From positions 1 through 64,000 of the forward strand of contig QZKB01000055.1 in assembly GCA_003599415.1 (NCBI GenBank): 64,000 nucleotides of DNA, written 5' to 3'. Below, one piece after another: positions 10,199-20,341 of this stretch (its first letter is position 1; each line of letters begins with the position of its first letter). The notes under the pieces were generated by a model, which did no database searches, had not been told where the DNA came from, and saw only the letters and a program-made list of their open reading frames with translations. The position numbers were made by a program, and so were the translations under genes. This DNA comes from Ignavibacteriales bacterium (GTDB taxonomy: Bacteria > Bacteroidota > Ignavibacteria > Ignavibacteriales > SURF-24).

Positions 10199-10564
10199 AT
10201 GTTAACTGCAAAAAGAGTCATTATTGCTACTATCTGTGGAGTCGTGTTCGGATTTGTATGTTTAGGTTTAGCTTCTTCAAATCCAAATCCAGCAGAACAA
10301 CTGCCGGCATCTACCAAATTGCTAATTGTTATCAGCAGAACAATGCTTGGTTTTACAATCGGCATTAGTGCATTAAGATTAAAATGGTGGCTTCATGGAA
10401 TTGTTCTAGGAATTATTGCAAGCATCCCAATGGCTGTGCCGGTCTTTAACAATACACCTATCTTTATAGGCACATTCATAATGGGAATTATTTACGGAGT
10501 ATTAATTGAATTGATAACTTCGATTCTATTTAAAGCCAGACAGCCGTTTGAAGCAAAGGTTTAA
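10199..10564 (+). CDS. Hypothetical membrane protein
   Basis: 121 aa, several TM segments. Confidence 0.6.
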   Translation: MLTAKRVIIATICGVVFGFVCLGLASSNPNPAEQLPASTKLLIVISRTMLGFTIGISALRLKWWLHGIVLGIIASIPMAVPVFNNTPIFIGTFIMGIIYGVLIELITSILFKARQPFEAKV

Positions 10565-10638
10565 TATTCCGGGAGTAAAATTTATGGCCAGGGGCGAAGT
10601 ATATTTTAATCTTCGCCCTGTTAATAATAAAATTTAAT

Positions 10639-11316
10639 TCACTCAACCAGGTATAGATAATTCGGAAGTTTTATTTTTAATCCTGTATTGTCACCGGAAA
10701 AGTCGGTTTGCTGATCACCGATTGATGCAATAATATTATAACCCATTTCAGTCAACACAAATCTTTCGACATTTTTATAGTCGGGAGTTTTTGTATCTAT
10801 CATTATTTCTGATTTGACTATTAGCGTATCGAATTTTGTGTAACCCGCATTTATAAGATTCTTGTAAGTTGCAGCATAATGTTTATAATTTCTTCCGGTA
10901 AGAAAAATTACTTTAATACGCCGGTCAATTAGAAAATCATAAAAATCCTTTACGCTTGGAATTGCAGGCGCTGATGCTTTATCCATAAATTCATCCCACA
11001 TTGCATCATCATTACCAAAATCCAAGCTTTTTGAAAACTCATAATTTGAGATTGCTGTTTCATCCACATCAAAAACAACGGCGGAATTTTTACCAATATC
11101 CATGCTCTTAAAATCAGCGATGGCATCCCGGATAATTTTCTTTACGTCTTCATCATACTGACCCGTTTCATAATATTTTTTTAGCTGCTTTTTTGTTTCC
11201 GCAATATTCACAAGCGAAGAGGAGCAACTAACAGTTACAAAAAGTAAAACTAAGGTAATACCATATTTGAGTAATATTTTAATTATGTTCATAAGGTTTT
11301 GTTTTATCTGGTGCAA
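10639..11316 (-). CDS. HAD-superfamily acid phosphatase lipoprotein (class B/OlpA-like)
   Basis: 'VTVSCSSS' lipobox; 'AVVFDVDETAISNYEFSK', 'IKVIFLTGRN', 'IIASIGDQQTDFSG'. Confidence 0.85.
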   Translation of the reverse strand: MHQIKQNLMNIIKILLKYGITLVLLFVTVSCSSSLVNIAETKKQLKKYYETGQYDEDVKKIIRDAIADFKSMDIGKNSAVVFDVDETAISNYEFSKSLDFGNDDAMWDEFMDKASAPAIPSVKDFYDFLIDRRIKVIFLTGRNYKHYAATYKNLINAGYTKFDTLIVKSEIMIDTKTPDYKNVERFVLTEMGYNIIASIGDQQTDFSGDNTGLKIKLPNYLYLVE

Positions 11317-11489
11317 AAATCTCTATTAGAAATGTATTCAATTTCCGGCGATCTACAAAAATGATTTGTATATGTATTGTTCGTAATTCCGATTTAAAAT
11401 TATAGAAATAGAATAATCAGTAAGTAATGAAGAGAAGAGATGAAGAAAAAGAATTCACCAATTAGATTAAAAACAAAAGTAGTATTTTA

Positions 11490-11572
11490 ACTCACCCCTC
11501 ACTAATGAAACGACAAAAATCCCCTCTCTTGGCAAGAGAGGGGAAAACCTGCGATAGCAGGTTCGGGTGAGT
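11490..11572. repeat. Composite inverted-repeat element in divergent intergenic region
   Basis: Outer ACTCACCC/GGGTGAGT, inner CCCCTCTCTTGGCAAGAGAGGGG and AACCTGCGATAGCAGGTT. Confidence 0.8.
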
Positions 11573-11670
11573 TTGGTTTAAAATAAAGCAGTGTTTTCTT
11601 TTCCTATATTGGAATTAAAGTATTGTAACTTTTCAACAACTACACCGTCTACGTTGCTGTTATAAAAATT

Positions 11671-12159
11671 ATGTATAAGTCAGAGAAAGAAAATATTCCC
11701 ATTGCTGATGTATTCAAGCTTTATGCAGAAGATATTTTCAGATACTCTTACAGTATTCTCAGAAATGCTTACGAAGCTCGGGATGCTGTACAGGAAGTTT
11801 TTCTAAAGTATGCCGAAAGCAAAAACATTTTTAGAGAAGAATGCAGCATTAAAACCTGGCTGTTCACTATAACAAGAAATTATTGTTACGATATTACCAG
11901 AAAGAAAAAGCATTCGGCAGAAAAAATTCAAGAAGACTTTCTATTGCCAGTAAATAACCCGGATTATGAAAATCTGATTTCACTTAAAGAAGCAATGAAA
12001 GAATTAACTCCCGACCAAAATGAAATTATTTATCTACGTGATTACGAGGGTTACTCTTACAAAGAAATTGCAGAATTAACAGGCCAGTCACTTGAGAATG
12101 TTAAGATAAAACTCTTCAGAGCTAAACAAAGTTTAAGAAAAATACTTTTGGAAGGATAA
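11671..12159 (+). CDS. ECF RNA polymerase sigma factor (paralogue of 9493..9993)
   Basis: 'AYEARDAVQEVFLKYAESKN', 'YSYKEIAELTGQSLENVKIKLFRAKQSLRKIL'. Confidence 0.92.
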   Translation: MYKSEKENIPIADVFKLYAEDIFRYSYSILRNAYEARDAVQEVFLKYAESKNIFREECSIKTWLFTITRNYCYDITRKKKHSAEKIQEDFLLPVNNPDYENLISLKEAMKELTPDQNEIIYLRDYEGYSYKEIAELTGQSLENVKIKLFRAKQSLRKILLEG

Positions 12160-12165
12160 GTAAAT

Positions 12166-12711
12166 ATGTGTGATAATGAATTTACAATATTCCAATATGT
12201 TGAGGGTGAGTTAGATAAGAATGATGAAGCTAAACTTATAAATCATCTTGCCGGTTGCGAAGACTGCCGGAAAATATTATCTGATTATGTTGATATGAAA
12301 AGCCAGGCAGGCGCTTTTTACAAAACAGTTAAGCAGGATTCTATTGTTGCCCCGGAAACGAAAGCAATAAAGACTAAATTTACATTCAGACGAATTGTTG
12401 CTTATTCCGCAGCAGCAGCAATAGTTATAATTGGATTTCTATTGATCGCTTTCCCCGTAAAGGAAAACGATGTTATTAATAAAAGCAGGACAGACTCCGT
12501 TACGGAAGTTAAAACCGGAAAAACTGAAAACAATATTCTGCTAACTGAAAATAAGCCTGTTAAAAAAATAATCCAATCAAATCTGAAAAGAAAAATTAAA
12601 AGAAAAAGTTATGATGAGTTCATTACTAATCAAAAATGGAGAACAGAGGCAGATACAATTATGTCCATAATTCTTTCTATGCAGAAAACCTTTGAACAAA
12701 AACCATTATAA
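12166..12711 (+). CDS. Anti-sigma factor, zf-HC2 type
   Basis: 'MCDNEFTIFQYVEGELDKNDEAKLINHLAGCEDCRKIL' plus TM. Confidence 0.8.
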   Translation: MCDNEFTIFQYVEGELDKNDEAKLINHLAGCEDCRKILSDYVDMKSQAGAFYKTVKQDSIVAPETKAIKTKFTFRRIVAYSAAAAIVIIGFLLIAFPVKENDVINKSRTDSVTEVKTGKTENNILLTENKPVKKIIQSNLKRKIKRKSYDEFITNQKWRTEADTIMSIILSMQKTFEQKPL

Positions 12712-12780
12712 TCTTATTCAATTAAAATATGAGAAACTCTGGAATATTTACATCTTATATAAAACAAAGGAATAAATTTT

Positions 12781-13506
12781 ATGAAACGATTTTGGTTACT
12801 TACATTTTTATTTACTTCGTCCATACTAGTAAATGCTCAAACGGGCAAGTTGGTTGGAGTAGTAGAAGACGGAGAATTTGGTAATCCAATTTCTTATGCT
12901 AACATTATTATCAAAGGAACTGAGCTTGGCGCTGCAACTAATTCAAGCGGTAAATATATTATGCTCAAAATCCCTGCTGGTAAATATGATGTGAGCTGCT
13001 CACTATACGGATATTATAAATTAACTGTGGAGAATGTAACAATTAACGAGAATGACACTACAGAAGTGAATTTTAATCTGTTATTGGATAAAAAGCTATT
13101 TGAGAAACTTCCGCTTCAGACACAGAATGATATGAGAGATATCAGGAAAGATGATCCTGGGAAATTTGCAAATTTATATTACCGGAAATCGTTTGAATAT
13201 TCTTCCGGCAGATATATACCACCTGATGATGAAGCAGATAAAAGAAGCATCGAACTTTTCTCATTGGATATGAAAGCGGAGTTGCTTGGAATGCAATATA
13301 AGAAAGCTAATGATACTGAGAAGCAACAAATAAAATTGCAACTGGAGGCAACTTTAAAACAATTAATTTCTTCATTGGAAGTTGCAAGAAAAAATGATGT
13401 TAACGAAATAGAAAAACGTCTGAACGATCTCAAAAAATCCTTAGACAATATTACCAATAACAAAAATAAGGTTATAAAAGAGCGGATAGACGAGCTGCTC
13501 AAATAA
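12781..13506 (+). CDS. CarboxypepD_reg-like domain exported protein
   Basis: 'GKLVGVVEDGEFGNPISYANIIIKGTELGAATNSSGKYIMLKIPAGKYDV' after signal peptide. Confidence 0.8.
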   Translation: MKRFWLLTFLFTSSILVNAQTGKLVGVVEDGEFGNPISYANIIIKGTELGAATNSSGKYIMLKIPAGKYDVSCSLYGYYKLTVENVTINENDTTEVNFNLLLDKKLFEKLPLQTQNDMRDIRKDDPGKFANLYYRKSFEYSSGRYIPPDDEADKRSIELFSLDMKAELLGMQYKKANDTEKQQIKLQLEATLKQLISSLEVARKNDVNEIEKRLNDLKKSLDNITNNKNKVIKERIDELLK

Positions 13507-13507
13507 A

Positions 13508-13529
13508 AAAGGCGGGAAAACCCGCCTTT
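13508..13529. terminator. Bidirectional intrinsic terminator
   Basis: AAAGGCGGGAAAACCCGCCTTT between convergent genes. Confidence 0.9.
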
Positions 13530-13534
13530 ATTTT

Positions 13535-14905
13535 CTATAAAATATATTTACTAAGATCCCTGTTAGTTACAATTCTTTCAAGTTTTTCTTTAACCATACT
13601 TCCGCTGATATTTACTTTTGTGCTCGGCAGTTTATCCGGTACATCAAAAAGAATATCATCAAGCAAAGTGGTAAGGATTGTATGAAGTCTTCTTGCACCA
13701 ATGTTTTCAACCTGTTCATTAACAATGGTAGCAATACGCGCAATTTCAGTTATTGCATCATCATTAAATTCAATTGTAACACCTTCGGTTTCAAGCAAAG
13801 CAGTATATTGTTTCAGCAATGCGTTCTGCGGCAGTGTAAGAATCTTTATAAAATCATCTTCGGTTAAACTTTTCAACTCAACGCGTATTGGAAATCTTCC
13901 CTGCAGTTCAGGAATTAAATCCGAAGGTTTGGAAACATGAAACGCACCGGAAGCAACAAACAAAATATGATCTGTTTTAACAACGCCGTATTTTGTATTA
14001 ACGCTTGAGCCTTCAACTATGGGTAGCAAATCTCTCTGCACACCTTCGCGGGAAACATCAGGTCCCTGTCCTTTACCGCCGCCTGCAATTTTATCAATCT
14101 CATCAATAAACACAATTCCGGAATCCTGCACTCTTTCAATCGCTTCTCTCTGCACTGCTTCCATATCAATCAGCTTCTGCGCTTCTTCCTGTGCAAGCAC
14201 TGTTCTTGCTTCACGAATTGTGGTTTTTCTCTTCTTCTTTTTCTTGGGCATAATACTGCTCATAATTTCCTGGATGTTAATACCCATATCATCCATACCG
14301 AACGGGCCAAGCACCTGCATTCCAATAGCATTAGGAGCGGCAGTATCAAACTCAACTAATTTTTCGTCGAGTTCACCGTTCTCAAGTTTTTGTCTCATCC
14401 ACTCACGTGTTTTTTTATTCTGGTATGCTTCATCACCATCATTGTTTTCTTCACTTGCGGCTACAGGTTTTTTTACGGGTGGAATAAGAATATCAAGAAT
14501 TTTTTCATCTGCAATCTTCTCGGCTTTTTCCTGAACCTGACCTGTCTTTTCGCTTTTAACCATGTTAACCGCAATTTCAGTTAAATCTCTTATCATTGAT
14601 TCAACATCTCTACCGACATAACCGACCTCGGTAAATTTTGAAGCCTCAACTTTTACAAAAGGAGCTCCTGCAAGCTTCGAAAGTCTTCTTGCAATTTCAG
14701 TTTTGCCAACGCCGGTTGGTCCAATAAGAATTATATTGTTAGGAAAAATTTCTTCTTTAAGTCCTTCGCCAACCTGCTGCCTGCGCCACCTGTTTCTAAG
14801 CGCAATAGCCACGGCACGTTTGGCGTCATCCTGACCAATTATATATCTGTCCAACTCTTTTACAATCTGCGTTGGAGTCAGATTACGCATTAAATCATTT
14901 TTCAT
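13535..14905 (-). CDS. hslU: ATP-dependent protease ATPase subunit HslU
   Basis: '[34 protein letters not shown]', Walker A 'GPTGVGKTE'. Confidence 0.97.
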   Translation of the reverse strand: MKNDLMRNLTPTQIVKELDRYIIGQDDAKRAVAIALRNRWRRQQVGEGLKEEIFPNNIILIGPTGVGKTEIARRLSKLAGAPFVKVEASKFTEVGYVGRDVESMIRDLTEIAVNMVKSEKTGQVQEKAEKIADEKILDILIPPVKKPVAASEENNDGDEAYQNKKTREWMRQKLENGELDEKLVEFDTAAPNAIGMQVLGPFGMDDMGINIQEIMSSIMPKKKKKRKTTIREARTVLAQEEAQKLIDMEAVQREAIERVQDSGIVFIDEIDKIAGGGKGQGPDVSREGVQRDLLPIVEGSSVNTKYGVVKTDHILFVASGAFHVSKPSDLIPELQGRFPIRVELKSLTEDDFIKILTLPQNALLKQYTALLETEGVTIEFNDDAITEIARIATIVNEQVENIGARRLHTILTTLLDDILFDVPDKLPSTKVNISGSMVKEKLERIVTNRDLSKYIL

Positions 14906-14906
14906 T

Positions 14907-15458
14907 TTAAGCCTGTTTATTTTCTATAATTTCAACATTTATTTTATCGTTTGTGTAAATACAAATTTCCGAAGCCGTCTTTAAGGCTTCTTCAACAATT
15001 TCTTTTGCATTAAGCTTACTATATTTCTTAAGCATTTTAGCAGCAGATAATGCATACATACCGCCAGAACCAATTGCAACAATTTTATCATCAGGTTCAA
15101 TTATATCTCCGGTTCCGGAAACAATTAGAGCCTGATCCTCTGAAATAATTGCAAGCATTGCTTCAAGCCGGCGGAGATATTTATCCGTTCGCCAGTCTTT
15201 TGCCAGCTCAACCGCAGCGCGGCTAACATTTCCGCGATACTGTTCAAGCTTCTCTTCAAATCTTTCAAGAAGAGTAAAGGCATCTGCAGCGGCGCCGGCA
15301 AACCCGCAAAGAACTTTGCCGTTATATAGTTTTCTAATCTTAGTTGAGTTATGTTTCATTACGGTGTTGCCAAGCGTAACCTGTCCATCGCCGCCGATTG
15401 CAGCTTGCCCGTCATGTATAACACCAACTATTGTTGTCGATTTAATATCTCGTTTCAA
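14907..15458 (-). CDS. hslV: ATP-dependent protease subunit HslV
   Basis: '[38 protein letters not shown]'; adjacent to hslU. Confidence 0.97.
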   Translation of the reverse strand: MKRDIKSTTIVGVIHDGQAAIGGDGQVTLGNTVMKHNSTKIRKLYNGKVLCGFAGAAADAFTLLERFEEKLEQYRGNVSRAAVELAKDWRTDKYLRRLEAMLAIISEDQALIVSGTGDIIEPDDKIVAIGSGGMYALSAAKMLKKYSKLNAKEIVEEALKTASEICIYTNDKINVEIIENKQA

Positions 15459-15496
15459 TTTTTCTCCGTTCTAAAAATTTATTACATATAAAAATT

Positions 15497-17317
15497 TTAG
15501 GGTAAATCCTTTTTACTTTTTTGCCATAGTTCATACCATTCGCCGTAAGGTGTTGTTAAAGGAACGCCAAGAATTCTTCCGCCAAAACCCATATACCTGT
15601 AAGCTATCATTGCAAGGTTTGTAACTTTAAGAGCATTAAAAACTCCATCGTCAACCTTTAAACCGAATTCTTTGGCAAGTTTAACAGTCTGTGCATTTAC
15701 CTTATCTTCAAGTTTATTAGCCATCAGTTTATTTTTAACATCATCCTTTACATCTTCAAAGGGTTTTGGTTCCTGGATAGTCTCTTCCTTTTTATCAATC
15801 AATTTAAATATTGAATAACCTTCGGGTACTTTAAGCGGCCCATATACTTCCCCGATCTCCATCGTGGAAGCTATCTTACCGATTTCTCCATACATTGTAA
15901 CCGGAAAGAATCCGAATTCACCGTTCTTCTCTTTCGTCCAGACGCGTTTTGTATATTGTTTTGCAACAGCGCCAAGGTCTTGTCCTTCTTTAAGTAAGTC
16001 AAGCACTTTCTCAATAACCTCAAGGCTGTCTGTCAGAACCTCAACAATGTTCACCTGCATTGGAATTGTAATTTCCCTGTTCCTGCTTTTATAATAATTG
16101 AAGACTTCATCATCGGAAACTTTAGCGGAATCAATGTAGCTGCGTTTATAAAGCTGGGACATATAATAATTTTTCCACATATCAACATAATATTTTACCT
16201 CGGGAAGATTTTGCATTCCACGTTTATCTGCTTCGCGAACGACAAGTTCTCTCTCAATAAAATATCTTACCCTGCTGTTTAATTTTGAACGCACAGCATT
16301 TGAATCTGTGCTTGTTGTAAAGAAACTTTCAAATGCAAGGTCTTCAAGAAAATCTTTCAGGTCTACCGGGTCCTGTTCAAATTTAATAAATACTACTTTA
16401 AGTGAATCGGGACCGAATTCCTTTTGAATATCCCTGAAGTCTGTTTCAGATAAATATATTTTTTCATTATCGGCAATCTTATCTTTTTCTTTCTTCTCTT
16501 TAATTTTCCCGATTATTTTTTCTGATAAACTCCAGAACACTGTACCATCTGCATTAACTTTTTGCCCCACAAAAAATTTCCTGTAGAAATTCTGGTAAGC
16601 CCGGTCTTCTTCCCTTTGCTCAACAACTTTTTTAACTCTTGAAGAAACATCATCTGTCTGTTTCGAATTTTTTCCTAATGCATCAACCCTTTTTATAACC
16701 CTGAAAATAAACCAGTTCTCATCTTTTCTTGGAGATTTGATTGGATAAGTAAACTCACCGGGTTTTAATTTATAAAGTGAATCCTCAACTGTTTCATCAA
16801 GCTGACCATAAGAAACCTGGATAACGGAATCCCTGCCAACAATTAAGGAATCAAACGGATATCCTTTCTGTAAAAGAGCATGGATATTCTTAATATTCTC
16901 TTCATTTGACGAAACAATAAAATCAATTTCGAGATTAATATTGGCGCGCGCATGCCCCTGTATAATTTTGATATCGGGAATAACCATTTTATCTTTCACT
17001 TCAATCTTATAAAGAGCATCTCTTATATACATCTTTTCAAGTATCTTCATTGCAGATTTTACATAGGCGGTGGTATCATATCCAATTTCTTTTGCTTTTA
17101 ACGCCCAAAGCTTTTCGGCAATAAGAGAATACAGAAACTCATATTTGCTTTTATCATCAAGAACTCCAAGATGCGGAGTCAGTTCATACCTTTCCTTAAA
17201 TTCATTTGTAGTTATTGAAGTATTTCCTATCACTGCGATAGCTTTATCTTCAACCTGCTGAGCGGTTAATTTTAATGCCGGTATAAGAAGAACGAGAAAC
17301 AGAAGTATTTTTTTCAT
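15497..17317 (-). CDS. Parvulin-type peptidylprolyl isomerase (SurA/PrsA-like)
   Basis: Signal peptide; 'KNGEFGFFPVTMYGEIGKIASTMEIGEVYGPLKVPEGYSIFKLIDKKE' is a rotamase domain. Confidence 0.85.
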   Translation of the reverse strand: MKKILLFLVLLIPALKLTAQQVEDKAIAVIGNTSITTNEFKERYELTPHLGVLDDKSKYEFLYSLIAEKLWALKAKEIGYDTTAYVKSAMKILEKMYIRDALYKIEVKDKMVIPDIKIIQGHARANINLEIDFIVSSNEENIKNIHALLQKGYPFDSLIVGRDSVIQVSYGQLDETVEDSLYKLKPGEFTYPIKSPRKDENWFIFRVIKRVDALGKNSKQTDDVSSRVKKVVEQREEDRAYQNFYRKFFVGQKVNADGTVFWSLSEKIIGKIKEKKEKDKIADNEKIYLSETDFRDIQKEFGPDSLKVVFIKFEQDPVDLKDFLEDLAFESFFTTSTDSNAVRSKLNSRVRYFIERELVVREADKRGMQNLPEVKYYVDMWKNYYMSQLYKRSYIDSAKVSDDEVFNYYKSRNREITIPMQVNIVEVLTDSLEVIEKVLDLLKEGQDLGAVAKQYTKRVWTKEKNGEFGFFPVTMYGEIGKIASTMEIGEVYGPLKVPEGYSIFKLIDKKEETIQEPKPFEDVKDDVKNKLMANKLEDKVNAQTVKLAKEFGLKVDDGVFNALKVTNLAMIAYRYMGFGGRILGVPLTTPYGEWYELWQKSKKDLP

Positions 17318-17337
17318 TGCTAAAATAATTTTGTGAT

Positions 17338-17991
17338 TTAATTAATTTCTACACGATTATATTTTTTAAACAGGATTCTGCCAAACGAAAAAAACCTTGG
17401 TACGGTTAACTGATAATTCTTATATGCATCACCATACTTAACAAGCAGTTTTTTTTCTTCGTAAACAGAACCGATATAAAAATATGCAACAATGCAGATA
17501 AAAGTAACTAAGTAGAATAAACTCATAGTCGGGCGCAAACCAAGAAAGAGAATAGAAAAAAGATAAATCGGGTGACGGCTGAACATAAAAGGTCCGTCGG
17601 TTTTCAACTCACTCTTTTCATCCAAATCTGTTACAGAATACTGTTTGTTTTTCCATCTGTATACCTGAGAAACACCAATAAATTCTTTCCAGTCCACAAA
17701 CTTAGCCGCCCAAAGCAATCCGGCTAAACTTAAAATCTGCAGGATAAAGATAATAATATCGAAAGGAAAATTAAGGTCATAAATGATGATATCCGGTTTT
17801 GGAGAAAGAACGACAAACAGATAAAAACAAAGCAATGAGATAATATTATAGGCAATTCTGTAGAAAGCTATTTTATCTCCACACCAAAGTAAAACTTTTT
17901 CTTTTAATAATTTTGAAGCCAGCAAAGTGTGTGACAAACCAAAAAGAAAAAAAAGCAGAACAATGATAACAACATCAAAGAGAATTTTCAT
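17338..17991 (-). CDS. Isoprenylcysteine methyltransferase-/NnrU-like membrane protein
   Basis: Multi-TM; 'LKTDGPFMFSRHPIYLFSILFLGLRPTMS'. Confidence 0.7.
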   Translation of the reverse strand: MKILFDVVIIVLLFFLFGLSHTLLASKLLKEKVLLWCGDKIAFYRIAYNIISLLCFYLFVVLSPKPDIIIYDLNFPFDIIIFILQILSLAGLLWAAKFVDWKEFIGVSQVYRWKNKQYSVTDLDEKSELKTDGPFMFSRHPIYLFSILFLGLRPTMSLFYLVTFICIVAYFYIGSVYEEKKLLVKYGDAYKNYQLTVPRFFSFGRILFKKYNRVEIN

Positions 17992-19481
17992 ATTTCCTTA
18001 CGAAGCCGGGCAACGGGAATTCTGAGTTGTTCCCTGTATTTTGCAACTGTTCTTCTTGCTATATGAATGCCTTTCTGATTAAGCAGCTCAGCAATTTTAT
18101 CATCACTATAAGGAGCGTTTTTAGGTTCCGTGCTGCAGATATCCTTTATCAGTTCTTTAATATGCTTGTTGGATATTTCTGTTCCTTCATCGGTGGACAA
18201 ACCTTCGCTGAAGAAATATTTCAATTCATGAATGCCGACCGGGCTCTGCACGTATTTGCCATTCACAACACGGCTTATAGTTGAAATGTCCATTCCTATT
18301 TCTTCTGCAATGTCTTTGTAAATCATCGGTTTCAATGCTTTTGGTCCGGTTTCAAAAAACCTGTACTGCTTTTCCAGAATTGCCCGCATTATTTTCATTA
18401 ATGTTTCTCTTCTCTGCTGGATTGAAGCGATAAACCATTTTGCAGATTCAAATTTTTCTCTAAGGAATTTATGAGTTTCCTTTTCTCTTTTTGAAATATT
18501 TCTTCTGCGTTTGTTCGTGTTGAGCATTTCAAGATATGTCTGGCTTATTGTTACCGAAGGAACGTTTCTATCATTTAACGTGATAATAAAGTTATGGTCA
18601 ATTTTCTCAATCAGAAAATCCGGAGTTACCTGGTTTGCCTGGTCAGATTCGATATTGCCTTCACCCGGTTTAGGATTAAGCTTATGAATTAATGCAAGGA
18701 CTGCTTTAAGAGTTTCAAGGCTAAGGTTCATATCCCGCTGAATATTTTCAAACCGCTTGTTAACAAAATCGGAGAAATGCTTTTCAAGTAAATTCTCTGC
18801 AAGATAAGTATAATAAGGATCGAACGAACTGTGCCTGAGCTGAACGAGCAGACATTCCTTTAAATTTCTTGAAGCTATTCCAACCGGATCGAATGATTGA
18901 ATTTCTTTAAGCACTTTTTCGGCATCGGCTTCACTTATTTCAAGATGCTCAAACATTACAAGTTCCTGCCGGATATCTTCAAGGCCGCGTTTAAGGTAAC
19001 CATCCTCATTCAAATTACCAATAATCTCTTCACCTAAACGAATAAGCGGTTCACTAAGATCAAGAAAATAAAGTTGATTTAAGAGATGTTCATTCAGGGT
19101 TTCTCTTAATGGTGCAACGGGCTGTGATTTTTCCTCTTCAAAATTTCTTGTCTTATAATCGTTATCAAGTTCTTCAACATCATTTATATAATCTTCAACA
19201 CTGAATTCGTCTTCTGGATTTTTTTCATCTTTAATTACTTCTTCGCTGTCGCTTTCATTCTCTATTTCAATTTCCTCATTTGCTTCCGGCTCGTTGCTGT
19301 CTTCTTTAATCTCAAGGTCATACTCCTGGTCAAGAGATTCCTCAAGTATAGGATTAAGTTCAAGTTCTGTCTTTATTCTTTGTTCCAGCGCCAAAGTATT
19401 TAGCTGCAGTAATTTTTGATACTGGATTTGCTGCGGCGATAATTTTTGTAATTGTGCTAATCGTTGGTTTAGTTGTAACAT
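17988..19481 (-). CDS. rpoN: RNA polymerase sigma-54 factor
   Basis: N-term 'LNQRLAQLQKLSPQQIQYQKLLQLNTLALEQRI'; C-term RpoN box-like 'GIHIARRTVAKYREQLRIPVARLRK'. Confidence 0.96.
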   Translation of the reverse strand: MLQLNQRLAQLQKLSPQQIQYQKLLQLNTLALEQRIKTELELNPILEESLDQEYDLEIKEDSNEPEANEEIEIENESDSEEVIKDEKNPEDEFSVEDYINDVEELDNDYKTRNFEEEKSQPVAPLRETLNEHLLNQLYFLDLSEPLIRLGEEIIGNLNEDGYLKRGLEDIRQELVMFEHLEISEADAEKVLKEIQSFDPVGIASRNLKECLLVQLRHSSFDPYYTYLAENLLEKHFSDFVNKRFENIQRDMNLSLETLKAVLALIHKLNPKPGEGNIESDQANQVTPDFLIEKIDHNFIITLNDRNVPSVTISQTYLEMLNTNKRRRNISKREKETHKFLREKFESAKWFIASIQQRRETLMKIMRAILEKQYRFFETGPKALKPMIYKDIAEEIGMDISTISRVVNGKYVQSPVGIHELKYFFSEGLSTDEGTEISNKHIKELIKDICSTEPKNAPYSDDKIAELLNQKGIHIARRTVAKYREQLRIPVARLRKEI

Positions 19482-19483
19482 GG

Positions 19484-20053
19484 CTAACTCCTAAAAAATG
19501 CGCTTAACTTTTCATACCAGGTTTCTCCATAATGTCTCATTAATGAATCTTTACAAAATTCAGCAACCGTGGTGTTCATTTTTTTTCCATTTTCAATAGC
19601 AGGCGCGCATTCGTTAAATTTTTCATATCGCAGCACGTCTCCGCCAAAGCGTGAAATCCGAATCGGGAAAAGGTGACAAGAGATTGGTTTCCTGAAATCT
19701 ATTTTATTATCGAAATAGCCTTTTTCAATACCGCATTTAGCAATGCCGTTTTCGCGGAATGAAAAAACGCAATCCCGGTTATTTAAACTACGAATCATCA
19801 ACTCTTCATCTTTGTTTTCCCAGAATCCTTTCCGTTCAATCTCCTGTTTGTGTTCAACGGGAATATAATTTAAAATTTCAGTCAGGTTATTTTCAATTAT
19901 TTTTATTTCTTCTTCGGTTATAGGTGCACCAAACTGACTTTCGAGTGTACAGCAAGCGCCTTTACATTTATTAAGATCACAGGAAAAAGGAGAATCGAGA
20001 ATTTCTTCTCTAACCATAATTCCCTCTATTTCCAACGAGTTCTGCAAATACAT
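19484..20053 (-). CDS. DUF3109 family protein
   Basis: Cys-rich 'FSCDLNKCKGACCTLESQFGAPITEEE'. Confidence 0.8.
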   Translation of the reverse strand: MYLQNSLEIEGIMVREEILDSPFSCDLNKCKGACCTLESQFGAPITEEEIKIIENNLTEILNYIPVEHKQEIERKGFWENKDEELMIRSLNNRDCVFSFRENGIAKCGIEKGYFDNKIDFRKPISCHLFPIRISRFGGDVLRYEKFNECAPAIENGKKMNTTVAEFCKDSLMRHYGETWYEKLSAFFRS

Positions 20054-20341
20054 GTTTACATTTCCAAAATGCTTTGATAACTAAAAACCGTGACAGAATT
20101 TATAAATTCACAGTTATAAATTACGGGATTAAAAAATAATAAATTTGTCCTCCACTACAAACCGGGCTGCATTCATATTTTACAGAAACAAACCGGAAAG
20201 CGCATATTTACCTGACAAACTCAACAATAAAATAATATTCTTTGTTTTAATCGTCAACTGTAATTACCGCACAAAAACACAATAAACAGGCATCTAAGCA
20301 ACTATTAATTATTACACCTATACAAGTTTGAACAATAAAGA

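Noticed and set aside
14019-14534. 171-aa ORF antisense to hslU
   Set aside because: Shadow ORF of a conserved housekeeping gene.
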